From Oscillospiraceae bacterium (GTDB lineage Bacteria; Bacillota; Clostridia; Oscillospirales; Oscillospiraceae), in the NCBI GenBank assembly GCA_902765025.1, contig CACWYC010000017.1:1-45396 (forward strand): a stretch of DNA of 45,396 nucleotides, written 5' to 3'. Every line of letters begins with the position of its first letter. Position 1 is the stretch's first letter. A program made the translations under genes and the position numbers. The notes beneath the pieces are model-generated. The model saw nothing but the letters and a program-made list of their open reading frames with translations. It was not told the DNA's origin and ran no database searches. This document shows, one piece after another, positions 8,300 to 17,634 of the stretch.

Positions 8300-8339
8300 C
8301 GATTGGGAACCGCCGACTTCTCCCGGCCGTTCCCAATCG
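8300..8339 (-). terminator. Terminator of the ABC exporter operon
   Basis: Stem CGATTGGGAAC / GTTCCCAATCG followed on the minus strand by six T, starting 24 nt after the stop at 8363. Confidence 0.85.
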
Positions 8340-8362
8340 CTTTATTCTTTTCACAGGCAAAC

Positions 8363-10186
8363 TTACTTCGCCGCCTGCCACACCCGGCTGATGGCGGCGT
8401 CCTCATACTGCCGCGTCCACAGCTCGTAATAATACCCCCGCCGGGCCAACAATTCCTCATGCCGTCCCTGCTCCACGATTTTGCCGTGGCGCACCACCAA
8501 TATCACGTCCGCGTCCTTCACGGTGGACAGGCGATGGGCGATCACGATGGACGTCCTCCCCCGGATCACCGTGTCGATGGCGGCCTGAATCCGCTGTTCC
8601 GTCAATGTATCCACGGAGGCGGTGGCCTCGTCCAGCACCACGATTTTCGGGTCGGCCAGAATGGCCCGGGCAAAGGAGATCAGCTGTTTTTCCCCGGTGG
8701 ACAGCAAATCGCCGCCCTCGCCCACGTCGGTGTCCAGCCCCTTTTCCAGCTTTTGGAGGGTGCTCTCCAGCGACACCAGATGGATGGCCCGCTGTATCTC
8801 CTCCTCTGTGGCGTCGGGCCTGCCGTACACCAGGTTTTCCCGTATGGTGCCGGAGAACAGGTGAGGCGCCTGCAGCACGTAGCCCAGCGCCGAGTGCAGC
8901 CACAGCTGTGACCGCTCCCTGGCGTCCCGCCCGTCAATCAGCACCCGGCCCCTGGTGGGCTCATAAAACCGGCAAATCAGGCTGGCCAGCGTGGATTTGC
9001 CCGCCCCCGTCTCGCCCACAATGGCCACGTTGGTGCCAAAGGGGATGGACAGGTTGAAGTCCTCCAGCACGTATTCGTCCCCGTCGGGGTATTTGAAATC
9101 CACGTGGTCGAACTGGATGTCGCCCCGGATGGGCTCCCAGTTCTCCCGCTTGGGGGCAAAGCAGTCGCCGTACTTCTCCTCCACCTCCGCCGTGTCCTGC
9201 ACGGTGGGCTTCAGGGCCAGCAAATCGGTAAACCGCCCGATGTTCACCTGGGCCTGCACCAGCAGCGCCAGCACCTCCACCAGCCACCGCACCGGCTCCA
9301 TCAAGTCCTGTGCGTAGCTCATGAACAGCGCAAAGGTGCCCACCTGCTCGGCGGCCAGAATCCCGCCCTGCCACAGCACCAGCGCCAACGCGCAGGAGGA
9401 GGCCAGGTTGGTGATCATGGAAAAAGCGCCGTAGGTCCGGGCCGAGCGCAGCACGGTGCGCTTCATTCCGGCGGTCTCCCGGCGGAATTCCTCCCCCGTC
9501 TTTTCCTCCACCGCCAATGATTTGATGGTTTTCGCCCCGGTGATGCCCTCGTTGAAGTTGCCGGTAATCCGGGAGTTGCTCTCCCGAATCTCGTGGTGCA
9601 GCGTGAAAAGCCGCCCCTGGAAGAAGGAGAACAGCACCACAATCACCGGCACCACTAAAAACACCAGGCCCGTCAGCTTCACGTTGATGCCCAGCATCAC
9701 CACCGCCGCCCCGATGACGAACAGGGCGAAATACGTGCCGTCAAAGAGCTGCCAGGTAAACAGCTCACCGATGCGGCTGGTGTCGCTCATGACCCTTGCG
9801 TGGATGTAGCCCACGCTGTTCTGGTTGTAGTAGTCAAAGGACAGCTTTTGCAGATGGGCAAAGGCCTTGTTCCGCATATCCCGGTCCATCTGCACCTCGG
9901 TGGCCAGGCACCCCCGCACGCCGTAGTAGCTGATGACCGCCGTCACCACAATCAGCGCCGCGTACACCGCGGCGAACAGGCCGATGCCCTGCAAGGTGCC
10001 CTGTTGCACGAAATGATCCAAGGCGTACTTTTGCAGCACGGGCCGTACCACGTCGCTGACGCTGCATAAGAGCTGGGCCACCACCAGCCCTAAAAAGTTC
10101 CGCTTGTAGGGCCTGGCAAAGGGGAGAATCCGGGGGATGCCGAACAGGGGCAGCGCTACCCGCTCTTTCTTCTCGTCACGCTTCAC
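8363..10186 (-). CDS. ABC exporter half-transporter, subunit with catalytic Walker B Glu
   Basis: A 607-residue type IV ABC exporter half: six membrane helices (about 25-310), then a nucleotide-binding domain. The Walker A is GETGAGKST, the Walker B IVVLDEATASVD with the catalytic Glu, and the H-loop IAHRLS. Its signature motif is LSTGEKQ instead of LSGGQ. The GTG start at 10186 overlaps the end of the partner gene by 11 nt and follows GGAAGGGGG, indicating coupled translation. With the partner it forms a heterodimeric multidrug or lipid exporter of the LmrCD/TM287-288 type. Substrate unknown. Confidence 0.9.
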   Translation of the reverse strand: MKRDEKKERVALPLFGIPRILPFARPYKRNFLGLVVAQLLCSVSDVVRPVLQKYALDHFVQQGTLQGIGLFAAVYAALIVVTAVISYYGVRGCLATEVQMDRDMRNKAFAHLQKLSFDYYNQNSVGYIHARVMSDTSRIGELFTWQLFDGTYFALFVIGAAVVMLGINVKLTGLVFLVVPVIVVLFSFFQGRLFTLHHEIRESNSRITGNFNEGITGAKTIKSLAVEEKTGEEFRRETAGMKRTVLRSARTYGAFSMITNLASSCALALVLWQGGILAAEQVGTFALFMSYAQDLMEPVRWLVEVLALLVQAQVNIGRFTDLLALKPTVQDTAEVEEKYGDCFAPKRENWEPIRGDIQFDHVDFKYPDGDEYVLEDFNLSIPFGTNVAIVGETGAGKSTLASLICRFYEPTRGRVLIDGRDARERSQLWLHSALGYVLQAPHLFSGTIRENLVYGRPDATEEEIQRAIHLVSLESTLQKLEKGLDTDVGEGGDLLSTGEKQLISFARAILADPKIVVLDEATASVDTLTEQRIQAAIDTVIRGRTSIVIAHRLSTVKDADVILVVRHGKIVEQGRHEELLARRGYYYELWTRQYEDAAISRVWQAAK

Positions 10187-12011
10187 TGTCCGCGCCCCCT
10201 TCCGTGCCAAGCTGAATCTCATAAATCTGCTGGTACACGCCGCCGGCGGATTGCAGCTCCTCCGGCGTGCCCCGCTCCGTAATCCGCCCGCCGTCCAGCA
10301 CAATCACCTGATCCGCCCTGGACAGCGTGGTAATCCGGTGGGAGATGAGGATCACCGTGGCCGTGCCGAACCGCTCCTCCAGGGAGGCCCGGATTTTGGC
10401 GTCGGTCTGGGTGTCCACGGCGGAGAGAGAGTCGTCAAAGATGAGAATGGGGGCGTCTCGCAGCAGCGCCCTTGCGATGGCGGCGCGCTGCTTCTGGCCG
10501 CCGGAGAGGGTCACGCCCCGCTCGCCCACAAAGGTGTCGTACCCGTCGTTGAAGCCCTCGATGGCCTCGGTGAGACAGGCGGCGGCAGAGGCCTTTTCCA
10601 CGTCGGCCCGGGTGGCCCCGGCCTGGCCCATGGCGATGTTGTCGGCAATGGAGCGGCTGAAAAGATAGGGCTCCTGCAACACCATGGCGATGTTGCGCCG
10701 CAGATAGTCCGTCTGGATTTCCCGGATGTCCACGCCGCCGATGGTGATGCGCCCGCCCTCCTGCGGCAGGTCGTACAGCTTGTCCAGCAGCAGCATCATG
10801 GTGCTCTTGCCCGAGCCGGTGCTGCCCAAAATGCCCAGGGTGGTGCCGTGGGGAATGGTCAGGTCGATGCCCTGCAATACCTCATGGCCCTCCTCGTAGG
10901 CGAAATGCACGTTTTCAAACCGGATGTCCCCGGTCATGTCGGCCTCATGGGCGCCGGGGGCGTCCTGCTCCACCGCCGCGTCCATAATGTACACCAGTCG
11001 GTCCAGTGAGGCCCCGGCCTTTGCCATCTCCGACAGCATCCGCCCCAGCCGCCGGATGGGGAAGGACAGCATGCCGTTGTAGGAGATAAAGGCCACGTAT
11101 TCTCCGGCGGAGAGCTGCCCCCGCACCGCCAGCACCGCGCCGTACACCGTCACCAGCAGAATCTGCAAGCCGCACAGCACGTCCTGCACGGCGAAAAACC
11201 GGCCAATCACGTGGCCCATGTGGACCCACAATGAGGTGTAGTGGCGGTTGGCCGCCTCAAATTTCTCCCGCTCCTGCTGCTCGTGGGCGAAGGCCCGCAC
11301 CACCCGCACGCCGGTCAGGTTTTCCTGCACGATGTTGGACACCTTGCCCTCGTTCTCGTCGCACTCCGTAAAGCCCTCGTGCATCTCCTTGCGGAACAGC
11401 ACCGAGTAGGCCAGTATCACCGGGATGGGCAGCGTGGCCGCCAGAGCCATAGCGGTGTTCATGGAGAACATGAAGTACAGCGACATGGCCACCAAAATGG
11501 CAATCCGCAGCACGGAGGTGAGCTGCTCGGCCACAAAGGTGCGCATCCGGTCCACGTCGGTGGTGCAGCGCTGGATGATGTCGCCGGTGCTGTTTTTCAT
11601 GTGCCAGGCGTAGGGCAGATGGGCGATGTGGTCGTAAAGGGTGTCCCGCATGGTCTTCACCAGGGTCTCCGAGCCGCTGGAGTTCAGCATGGTGTTGCCG
11701 AACTGGGCGCACACCCGCACCACACCCAGCGCCGCCACCGCCACGGCGGGAATCCATAGATGGCTTCCAATGTAGCCGTAGCCGCCAAGGCGCTCCACCA
11801 GACCGTCCACCCACGCCGGGAACTGGGACGCCTTGCCGCCGATGGCGTTGTCAATGGTGAGGCGCACCACCTGGGGCGTCATCATGTCCACCAGCGTAGT
11901 CAGCGCCGAGCAGCAGATGCTCAGCATAAACAGCGCCTTGCTGCCCTTGAGGAATTGCAGCAGGAGGCGGTTATTGTGCATGGTCTTGCTCTCTTTTTTG
12001 GGGGACGTCAT
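10176..12011 (-). CDS. ABC exporter half-transporter, subunit with Walker B Asp
   Basis: A 611-residue half-exporter with a membrane domain (about 20-320) and NBD: Walker A GSTGSGKST, canonical signature LSGGQKQR, Walker B ILIFDDSLSAVD where Asp replaces the catalytic Glu, and H-loop ISHRIT. Since each ATP site uses the Walker motifs of one subunit and the signature of the other, its Asp and the partner's LSTGE fall in the same composite site, which should be the non-hydrolytic one. The start (MTSPKKESK) has AAGGAGG 9 nt upstream. First gene of the two-gene operon. Confidence 0.9.
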   Translation of the reverse strand: MTSPKKESKTMHNNRLLLQFLKGSKALFMLSICCSALTTLVDMMTPQVVRLTIDNAIGGKASQFPAWVDGLVERLGGYGYIGSHLWIPAVAVAALGVVRVCAQFGNTMLNSSGSETLVKTMRDTLYDHIAHLPYAWHMKNSTGDIIQRCTTDVDRMRTFVAEQLTSVLRIAILVAMSLYFMFSMNTAMALAATLPIPVILAYSVLFRKEMHEGFTECDENEGKVSNIVQENLTGVRVVRAFAHEQQEREKFEAANRHYTSLWVHMGHVIGRFFAVQDVLCGLQILLVTVYGAVLAVRGQLSAGEYVAFISYNGMLSFPIRRLGRMLSEMAKAGASLDRLVYIMDAAVEQDAPGAHEADMTGDIRFENVHFAYEEGHEVLQGIDLTIPHGTTLGILGSTGSGKSTMMLLLDKLYDLPQEGGRITIGGVDIREIQTDYLRRNIAMVLQEPYLFSRSIADNIAMGQAGATRADVEKASAAACLTEAIEGFNDGYDTFVGERGVTLSGGQKQRAAIARALLRDAPILIFDDSLSAVDTQTDAKIRASLEERFGTATVILISHRITTLSRADQVIVLDGGRITERGTPEELQSAGGVYQQIYEIQLGTEGGADSEA

Positions 12012-12061
12012 AAATGCCGCCTCCTTTCCGTTCAATAGGTTTCCGTTTTCTGTTAAAGTGG

Positions 12062-12093
12062 GGGGCGTGGAAACCGTTTCGGTTCCACGCCCC
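12062..12093 (-). terminator. Hairpin between rsmA and the ABC operon
   Basis: GGGGCGTGGAA(A)CCG pairs with CGGTTCCACGCCCC. It lies about 30 nt after the rsmA stop on the minus strand. The following T-stretch is short, so termination may be partial. Confidence 0.6.
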
Positions 12094-12121
12094 GCTATTG
12101 TATGCAATTTTCCGCCGTTCG

Positions 12122-12988
12122 TCAACCGTTTCCTTCCTCGGTCCGCCACAGGGCCCAGGTGAGGGCGGCGTACTCCGCAAGCCCCAGCCGCTCGCCCCGG
12201 ACGGCGGGGTCAAAGCCGCAGGAGACCACGATCTCCGTCAGCTGCTCCTTGGGAAGCTGGTAGGCGGTTTGCAGGCTGTTCACCAGCGTCTTACGCCGCA
12301 GCGCAAACCCAGCACGCACCGCGCGCCAGAAGGCCGCCTCGCTGGGCACCTCCACCGGTGGCTTTTCCCGCACCGGGCAGTGGATCACCGCCGAGGTCAC
12401 CTTGGGCGCGGGCATAAAGCAGGTGTTGGGTACGGTGAAGCACAGCTTCGGCTCCGTGTAGTACTGCATCAGCAGGGAAAAGGCACCGTACTCCGCCGTC
12501 CCCGGCGCGGCGCAGATCCGCTCCGCCACCTCTTTTTGTATCAGCACCGTCAGGCTTTCGAAAAGACGGCTCTCCACCAGTTTGGTCAGCACCGGGGTGG
12601 TGATGTTATAGGGCAGGTTGGCGCACACCTTTACCCGCAGCCCGGGGAACTGCTCCGCCACCGTCTTCGCCAAATCCAGCTTCATCACGTCGCCGGGAAT
12701 CAGGGTGAAGTTGTGGTGCCCGGCCATGGTCTCCGCCAGCACGGGGTAGAGCCGCTCGTCCAATTCCACCGACGCCACCTTCCCGGCAAGTTTACATAAC
12801 TCGTCCGTCAGTGGCCCGATGCCGGGGCCGATTTCCAGCACGCCGCTGCCCTCATCCGCGCCGCAGGCGGCAGCGATGTCCCGGGGCACCCAGTCCTCGA
12901 TGAGGAAATTCTGCCCCAGGGACTTGGCGAAGCGGAAGCCGTGGCGGGAGAGCAGATTTTGAATATCATTTCGGTCACATAAATGCAT
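12122..12988 (-). CDS. rsmA: 16S rRNA (adenine1518/1519-N6)-dimethyltransferase RsmA
   Basis: A 288-residue SAM-dependent methyltransferase that dimethylates two adjacent adenines in the 3' hairpin of 16S rRNA during small-subunit assembly. It shows the N-terminal SLGQNFLIE motif, the SAM-binding EIGPGIGPLT (residues 52-61), the acidic VASVELD strand, and the catalytic NLPY at 124-127. The C-terminal domain starts near PPKVTSAV-like APKVTSAVI. AAAGGAGG lies 7 nt before the ATG at 12988. It follows the pseudouridine synthase gene on the same strand by about 55 bp and may share a transcript. Confidence 0.95.
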   Translation of the reverse strand: MHLCDRNDIQNLLSRHGFRFAKSLGQNFLIEDWVPRDIAAACGADEGSGVLEIGPGIGPLTDELCKLAGKVASVELDERLYPVLAETMAGHHNFTLIPGDVMKLDLAKTVAEQFPGLRVKVCANLPYNITTPVLTKLVESRLFESLTVLIQKEVAERICAAPGTAEYGAFSLLMQYYTEPKLCFTVPNTCFMPAPKVTSAVIHCPVREKPPVEVPSEAAFWRAVRAGFALRRKTLVNSLQTAYQLPKEQLTEIVVSCGFDPAVRGERLGLAEYAALTWALWRTEEGNG

Positions 12989-13043
12989 TTTGTGACCTCC
13001 TTTGTTGCCATTTTTTATCATAAATGAACGGAATATGTTACGT

Positions 13044-13949
13044 TTAACAGGGAGAAATCAGGGGGAATGGGGGGGAAATCAGCCGCCCCATATCCTCCGG
13101 CAGGGGGGCGATGAGGTGAATCTCCGCCCCGGTGAGGGGGTGGCGGAGCCACAGCTCATAGGAGTGGAGGGCAGGCCGGGCAATGAGCCACGGCTCCTCG
13201 GTACCGTAGAGCCAATCTCCCGCCAGAGGGCAGCCCAGGGCGGCGCAGTGGAGGCGGAGTTGGTGCGTTCTTCCCGTCACCGGACGGAGCAAAAGAAGGC
13301 TTAAATCTCCCTTTTCCAGCACTTTATAGCACGTTTTGGCCGGTTGTCCCTGGGGGTCGATGCGTCGGCGGAACAGGGAGGTTTCGTCCCGCCCGATGGG
13401 GAGCGTAATCTCCCCCTGGGGCGGCTGGGGGCAGCCGTGGCAGATGCCCCGGTACTCCCGGCGGAACTGCTCCGTGTGCAAAAGGCGCATGCATCGGTCG
13501 TGGACGTGGCCGGACTTGGCCACCGTCATGATCCCCGAAACCCCTTTATCCAAGCGGTTTACGGGGTGAAATGGCGCCCCGCCCAGATGGTGGGCCACCG
13601 CCCCGGCCACGGTGACGGTCTCCTCCGTGGCGGCGGCGCTGTGTACCGCCATGCCGGCGCTCTTGTTGAGGATCAGCAGGTCGTCGTCCTCATAGAGGAT
13701 GTCCAGCGGCAGGTCGATGGGCGTGATGTGGGGGCTGATTTCCCCGTTATCGGTGATGTTCACGGTGATGACGTCGCCGCAGTGGACGATCCGGGCCACG
13801 GTGCTGTTCTCGCCGTTGACCTGAATGGCGCCGCTGCGCCATTTCAGGCTCTGCACCAGCGAGTAGGAAAGGTGCAGAGTGCCCCGCAGCAGCCGCAGCA
13901 GCTTGGCGCCGCTCTCTTCGGCGGTGACGATATGGGTCAGCACGCGCAC
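13044..13949 (-). CDS. RluA-family pseudouridine synthase
   Basis: A 301-residue enzyme that isomerises uridine to pseudouridine in rRNA or tRNA. The N-terminal ~60 residues resemble the S4 RNA-binding domain (LVQSLKWRSGAIQVNGE). The catalytic aspartate is in HPVNRLDKGVSGIM (D134), matching the RluA/C/D consensus RLDxxTSG with Val for Thr. Downstream are GRTHQLRLHCAALGCPLAGD and the closing LIAPLPEDM. The start is GTG at 13949, preceded by AAGGAGG with 8-nt spacing; it lies 22 bp after the deaminase stop, so both sit in one operon. The exact RNA target is not evident. Confidence 0.9.
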   Translation of the reverse strand: MRVLTHIVTAEESGAKLLRLLRGTLHLSYSLVQSLKWRSGAIQVNGENSTVARIVHCGDVITVNITDNGEISPHITPIDLPLDILYEDDDLLILNKSAGMAVHSAAATEETVTVAGAVAHHLGGAPFHPVNRLDKGVSGIMTVAKSGHVHDRCMRLLHTEQFRREYRGICHGCPQPPQGEITLPIGRDETSLFRRRIDPQGQPAKTCYKVLEKGDLSLLLLRPVTGRTHQLRLHCAALGCPLAGDWLYGTEEPWLIARPALHSYELWLRHPLTGAEIHLIAPLPEDMGRLISPPFPLISPC

Positions 13950-13971
13950 GGCTGCGGCCTCCTTTCTGCGG

Positions 13972-15327
13972 TTACAGGGCAAGATAGTCGGCGCATTTCC
14001 GGTTGGCCTCAAAGGCCGTCTTTTCCTCGTCCACGCGGGTGAGGCGGCCCTCCGACACGGTGACCACGCCGTGTACCACCGTGTAGTCCACCGCGCCCCG
14101 GACGCCCACCGTGGCCAGCACGGACCGGGGGTCGCAGCAGGCGCCCACCAGCTCCAGGCGGCGGCGGTCAATCATAAACAGGTCGGCGCACTTGCCCACG
14201 GCAAGCTGGCCGATGTCGTCCCGGCCCAGCAGCCGGGCGCTGCCCCGGGTGGCCATTTTCAGCACGTCGTAGCCCGAGGGGGCGGCCTTGCTGCTGTGGA
14301 GCCGGTGGAGCAGGAACGCCATGCGCAGTTCTTCCATTAAGCTGGAGCCGTCGTTGGAGGCGGAGCCGTCCACCGCCAGGCCCACGGGGACGCCCAGGGA
14401 GAGCATCTCCGGGACGCGGGCCACGCCGCTGGCCAGCTTCATATTGCTGATGGGACAGTGGGCCACGCCGGTGCCGGTCTGGGCCAGGAGGCGCAATTCC
14501 TCATCGTTGAAGTGGATGCCGTGGGCAAACCACACGTCGCTGCCCAGCCAGCCCAGTTTTTCCATATAGGCCAGGGGGCGGACGCCCTCCCGCTGCAACA
14601 TGAAGTTCTCCTCATCCTTGGTCTCGCACAGGTGGGTGTGGAGCCGGACGCCGTACTGCCGGGCCAGGATGGCGCTCTGGCGCAGCAGCTCCGCCGACAC
14701 GGAGAAGGGGGAGCAGGGGGCCAGGGCCAGGCGGTGCATGGCGCCGAAGGAGGGGTCGTGGTACCGCTCGATGCAGCGGATGCTGTCGGCCATGATCTCG
14801 TCCACCGTCTGCACCACGCTGTCCGGCGGCAGGCCGCCGTCCTTGACGGACAAATCCATGCTGCCCCGGCTGGCGTGCATGCGGATGCCCAACTCGTCGG
14901 CTGCGGTAAACTGGGCCCCCAGCAAATCGCCGGCGCCCCGGGGGAAGACGTAGTGGTGGTCAAAGCAGGTGGTGCAGCCGTGCTTCATCAGCTCACCCAT
15001 GCCGGTGAGGGAGGACAGGCGCACCACGTCGGCATCCAGATGTTTCCAAATCTCATACAGGGTTTTCAGCCAGTCGAACAGCTCCATGTTCTGCACCTGG
15101 GGCAGGTTCCGGGAGAACACCTGGTAGAGGTGGTGGTGGGTGTTGACCAGACCGGGATAGCACAGCATGTGGCTGCCGTCCAGCACTGTGTCGGCCTGTC
15201 GGTCAAGCTGGGGGCCGATGGCCTGGATGACGCCGTCCTCGGCGTATAAATCCACGTTTTCCAGCAGGGAATCGTGGTCGTCACAGGTGATGAGGGCGGA
15301 GATATTGCGAATCAATAAAGTGGACAT
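13972..15327 (-). CDS. 8-oxoguanine deaminase / SsnA-type amidohydrolase
   Basis: A 451-residue amidohydrolase of the COG0402 group. The metal ligands are visible: NTHHHLYQ (62-69), HTHLCET (230-236), AHG (268-270) and VDGSASND (319-326). The stretch HASRGSMDLS (151-160) with GGLPPDSVVQ right after it is characteristic of bacterial 8-oxoguanine deaminase, which converts 8-oxoguanine to urate and ammonia. The same slot in selenium/purine clusters is filled by the related SsnA, so that name is an alternative. GGAGG precedes the ATG by 6 nt. It is downstream of the BMP-type importer and upstream of rluA. The substrate call is by motif, not proven. Confidence 0.85.
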   Translation of the reverse strand: MSTLLIRNISALITCDDHDSLLENVDLYAEDGVIQAIGPQLDRQADTVLDGSHMLCYPGLVNTHHHLYQVFSRNLPQVQNMELFDWLKTLYEIWKHLDADVVRLSSLTGMGELMKHGCTTCFDHHYVFPRGAGDLLGAQFTAADELGIRMHASRGSMDLSVKDGGLPPDSVVQTVDEIMADSIRCIERYHDPSFGAMHRLALAPCSPFSVSAELLRQSAILARQYGVRLHTHLCETKDEENFMLQREGVRPLAYMEKLGWLGSDVWFAHGIHFNDEELRLLAQTGTGVAHCPISNMKLASGVARVPEMLSLGVPVGLAVDGSASNDGSSLMEELRMAFLLHRLHSSKAAPSGYDVLKMATRGSARLLGRDDIGQLAVGKCADLFMIDRRRLELVGACCDPRSVLATVGVRGAVDYTVVHGVVTVSEGRLTRVDEEKTAFEANRKCADYLAL

Positions 15328-15344
15328 GGTATCCTCCTATGACA

Positions 15345-15366
15345 AAGCCCCCCGGGTGGGGGGCTT
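15345..15366 (-). promoter_or_regulatory. Hairpin just upstream of the deaminase ribosome-binding site
   Basis: AAGCCCCCC pairs with GGGGGGCTT around a 4-nt loop. On the minus strand it ends about 12 nt before the GGAGG of the deaminase gene. It could be a terminator of the importer operon or an attenuator; there is only a short T-run (TTTGT). Confidence 0.55.
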
Positions 15367-15498
15367 CAAGCTGCCGACAAAGTGTCGACAGCTTGAAGCG
15401 CAAATGCAGAAGCATGTAAACATGCTCCTGCATTTGCATGGATTTCATGTGAAGGGGGATTCCCGTCCCCCTTCACAATCCCCCATGCGTGTCGAAAC
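15362..15498 (-). repeat. Three-hairpin structured repeat, copy 1
   Basis: Reading the minus strand, it starts TTTCGACACGCATGGGGGAT, about 47 nt after the permease stop. There are three stems: GTGAAGGGGGA/TCCCCCTTCAC (15448-15475), GCAAATGCAG-AGCATGT/ACATGCT-CTGCATTTGC (15398-15435), and GCTTCAAGCTG-CGACA/TGTCG-CAGCTTGAAGC (15362-15398). A second copy lies at 29088-29224 with the same order and orientation relative to the upstream gene, and with paired base changes in two stems. Confidence 0.88.
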
Positions 15499-15544
15499 CT
15501 ATCTACAAGTAACCTTTGTCTGCAAGCTGAGGTATCGTATTGTG

Positions 15545-16540
15545 TCAGCGTTCTTCCCGGAAGTAGCTGAGGCCCAGGGAGGCGGGGGGCTGATCCTCCC
15601 GCTTCTTGCGCAGGGACACGATGATCAGCACCACCAGGGTAATCACGTAGGGGAGCATCTTGTACAGCTCCTTGACCTCCATGTGGCTGCCGGTGGGAAT
15701 GTAGAGATAGAGAATATACAGACCGCCGAACAGCATGGAGGCCAGGATGCTGACATTGGGACGCCAGATGGTGAAAATCACCAGCGCAATCGCCAGCCAG
15801 CCCCGATCGCCGAAGGCGTTGTTGGACCAAACACCGCAGGCGTAGTCCATCACGTAGTACAGTCCGCCCAGGCCGGCAATCATACTGCCGACACAGGTGG
15901 CGATGTACTTATAGGCCGTTACGTTGATACCGGCGGCGTCGGCGGTGGCGGGGCCTTCACCCACGCTGCGCAGATGCAGACCGGGACGGGTACGGTTGAG
16001 CATGTAGGAGGCCAGCAGGGCGATAATGACGGCAAGGTACGCCAGGAAGCCGTAATTTAAGAAGATTTTACCAAACCAGCCCAGATTGGCGGCGAAGGGC
16101 AGGTGCTTGCTGAAAAAGGCGCTGGTGGCGGGCAATGCCACAGAGGGGACATCCGCGTTGGCCAGCTTGATAAGAGAGCCGCCGAAGAAGTTGCCGAAGC
16201 CCACGCCAAAGGTGGTCATGGCAAGGCCGGTGACGTTCTGGTTGGCACGAAGGGTCACCGTCAGGAAGCAGTAGATGAGACCCATCAGCAGGGAGCCCAG
16301 CAGGGAACACACCATGGGAATCGCAATGGCCAGAAAACCGTTGAGAGGCTGACCGGCCACGGACTGCTCATAGAAGAAGGAGCCGATTACACCGCTGATG
16401 GCGCCCACATACATGATGCCGGGAATACCCAGATTCAGGTTGCCGGATTTCTCCGTCAGAATCTCACCGGTGGAACCAAAGAGCAACGGCGTACCCTGCA
16501 TGACAGCGCGAGGGATGAAGGACACAATATCAAACATCAT
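15545..16540 (-). CDS. BMP-type nucleoside ABC importer, permease 2
   Basis: A 331-residue permease of the BPD_transp_2 type (YufQ/NupQ-like), with about nine hydrophobic segments. It opens TPLLFGSTGEILTEKSGNLNLGIPGIMYVGA, characteristic of these proteins, and carries GLAMTTFGVGFGNFFGG and the cytoplasmic coupling region LRSVGEGPATADAAGI that contacts the ATPase. It is the last gene of the importer operon: its start overlaps the end of permease 1 by 4 nt (ATGA type). With the ATPase and lipoprotein it would import purine nucleosides or related compounds. A structured repeat follows its stop. Confidence 0.92.
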   Translation of the reverse strand: MMFDIVSFIPRAVMQGTPLLFGSTGEILTEKSGNLNLGIPGIMYVGAISGVIGSFFYEQSVAGQPLNGFLAIAIPMVCSLLGSLLMGLIYCFLTVTLRANQNVTGLAMTTFGVGFGNFFGGSLIKLANADVPSVALPATSAFFSKHLPFAANLGWFGKIFLNYGFLAYLAVIIALLASYMLNRTRPGLHLRSVGEGPATADAAGINVTAYKYIATCVGSMIAGLGGLYYVMDYACGVWSNNAFGDRGWLAIALVIFTIWRPNVSILASMLFGGLYILYLYIPTGSHMEVKELYKMLPYVITLVVLIIVSLRKKREDQPPASLGLSYFREER

Positions 16541-17634
16541 TTACCCTCCTTTCTGTTCTTGCGGAAGTGAACCGTGTAGTTGACAAAGAAATCACTGCCG
16601 ATGATAAAGAACAGAATAATACCTGTCAGAATGTCGGCAAAGGAGTGGTTCAGCGAAAACACGCTGGAAATCTCGGTGGCACCGCGCTCCAGCACCACCA
16701 ACAGGAGGCTGGTGAAAATCATGCCGATGGGATTGAACTTGGCAAGCCAGGACACCATGACGGCGGTGAAGCCGCGGCCATCCACCAGGGTGGTGGTGAG
16801 GGTGTGGTCGGTGGCGCTGACCAGCAGCATACCCACCATGCCGCAGATGGCACCGCTGAGCACCATGGTGCGGATGATGACCCGAGTCACCTTGATGCCG
16901 GCGTAACTGGCGGTGCGGTGGCTCTCGCCCACCACGGAGATTTCATAGCCGTGTTTGCTGTATTGCAGGTAGATATACATGACGCCGGTGAGGATGGCGA
17001 TGACCAGGATGGTCAGCAGATACCGCTGCCCGCCGATGACGGGGAGCCAGCCGGCGTTGGTAGACTGATTGATGACGCCGATTTTGCCAGAGCCCTTGGG
17101 AACCTCCCAAACGATGATAAAGTAGGCGGCAAGCTGCATGGCTATGTAGTTCATCATCAGGGTGAAAAGAGTCTCGTTGGTCTCCCAGTGGGCCTTGAAA
17201 AAGGCCGGCAGGAAACCCCACAGCGCGCCTGCGAGCAGACTGGCCAGCAGCGAGATAAGGATCAGCAGGCCGTTGGGGATTTTATCGCCCAGGGTAATCA
17301 TGCAGGCGGCGCAGGCCAGGGAGCCGATCAGCACCTGACCCTCGGCGCCGATATTCCAAAACCGCATCTTAAAGGCAGGAGTCACAGCCAGGGAAATGCC
17401 CAACAAAATGGCAAGATTCTGCGCAGTGACCCAGATCTTGCGATTGGTACCGAAGGCACCATAGAACAGGGTGCGGAACACCTCCACAGGATTCAGCCCG
17501 GTCAAAAGCATGGTGATGATGCCGCAGAACACCAGCGCCAGCAGGATGGCGCCGCCGCGAATCAGCCAATTCTTATACCAGGGCAATGCCTCCCGCTTGG
17601 CGATGCTCAGCAGAGGCTGCTTCTGCTTTTCCAT
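16537..17634 (-). CDS. BMP-type nucleoside ABC importer, permease 1
   Basis: A 365-residue permease (YufP/NupP-like, BPD_transp_2) with about ten hydrophobic segments. Typical family stretches are TPAFKMRFWNIGAEGQVLIG (about residues 80-100), FFKAHWETNETLFTLMMNYIA (about 150-170) and the coupling loop VVGESHRTASYAGIKV. It lies between the ATPase and permease 2 with 1-nt and 4-nt overlaps, so the three membrane-complex genes are translationally coupled. The two permeases should form the heterodimeric membrane channel. Confidence 0.92.
   Translation of the reverse strand: MEKQKQPLLSIAKREALPWYKNWLIRGGAILLALVFCGIITMLLTGLNPVEVFRTLFYGAFGTNRKIWVTAQNLAILLGISLAVTPAFKMRFWNIGAEGQVLIGSLACAACMITLGDKIPNGLLILISLLASLLAGALWGFLPAFFKAHWETNETLFTLMMNYIAMQLAAYFIIVWEVPKGSGKIGVINQSTNAGWLPVIGGQRYLLTILVIAILTGVMYIYLQYSKHGYEISVVGESHRTASYAGIKVTRVIIRTMVLSGAICGMVGMLLVSATDHTLTTTLVDGRGFTAVMVSWLAKFNPIGMIFTSLLLVVLERGATEISSVFSLNHSFADILTGIILFFIIGSDFFVNYTVHFRKNRKEGK

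Noticed and set aside
15400..15540. Short peptides encoded across the three-hairpin repeat (containing HVKGDSRPPSQSPMR)
   Set aside because: Similar peptides appear at both copies only because the DNA is repeated; base changes follow stem pairing, not codon positions.
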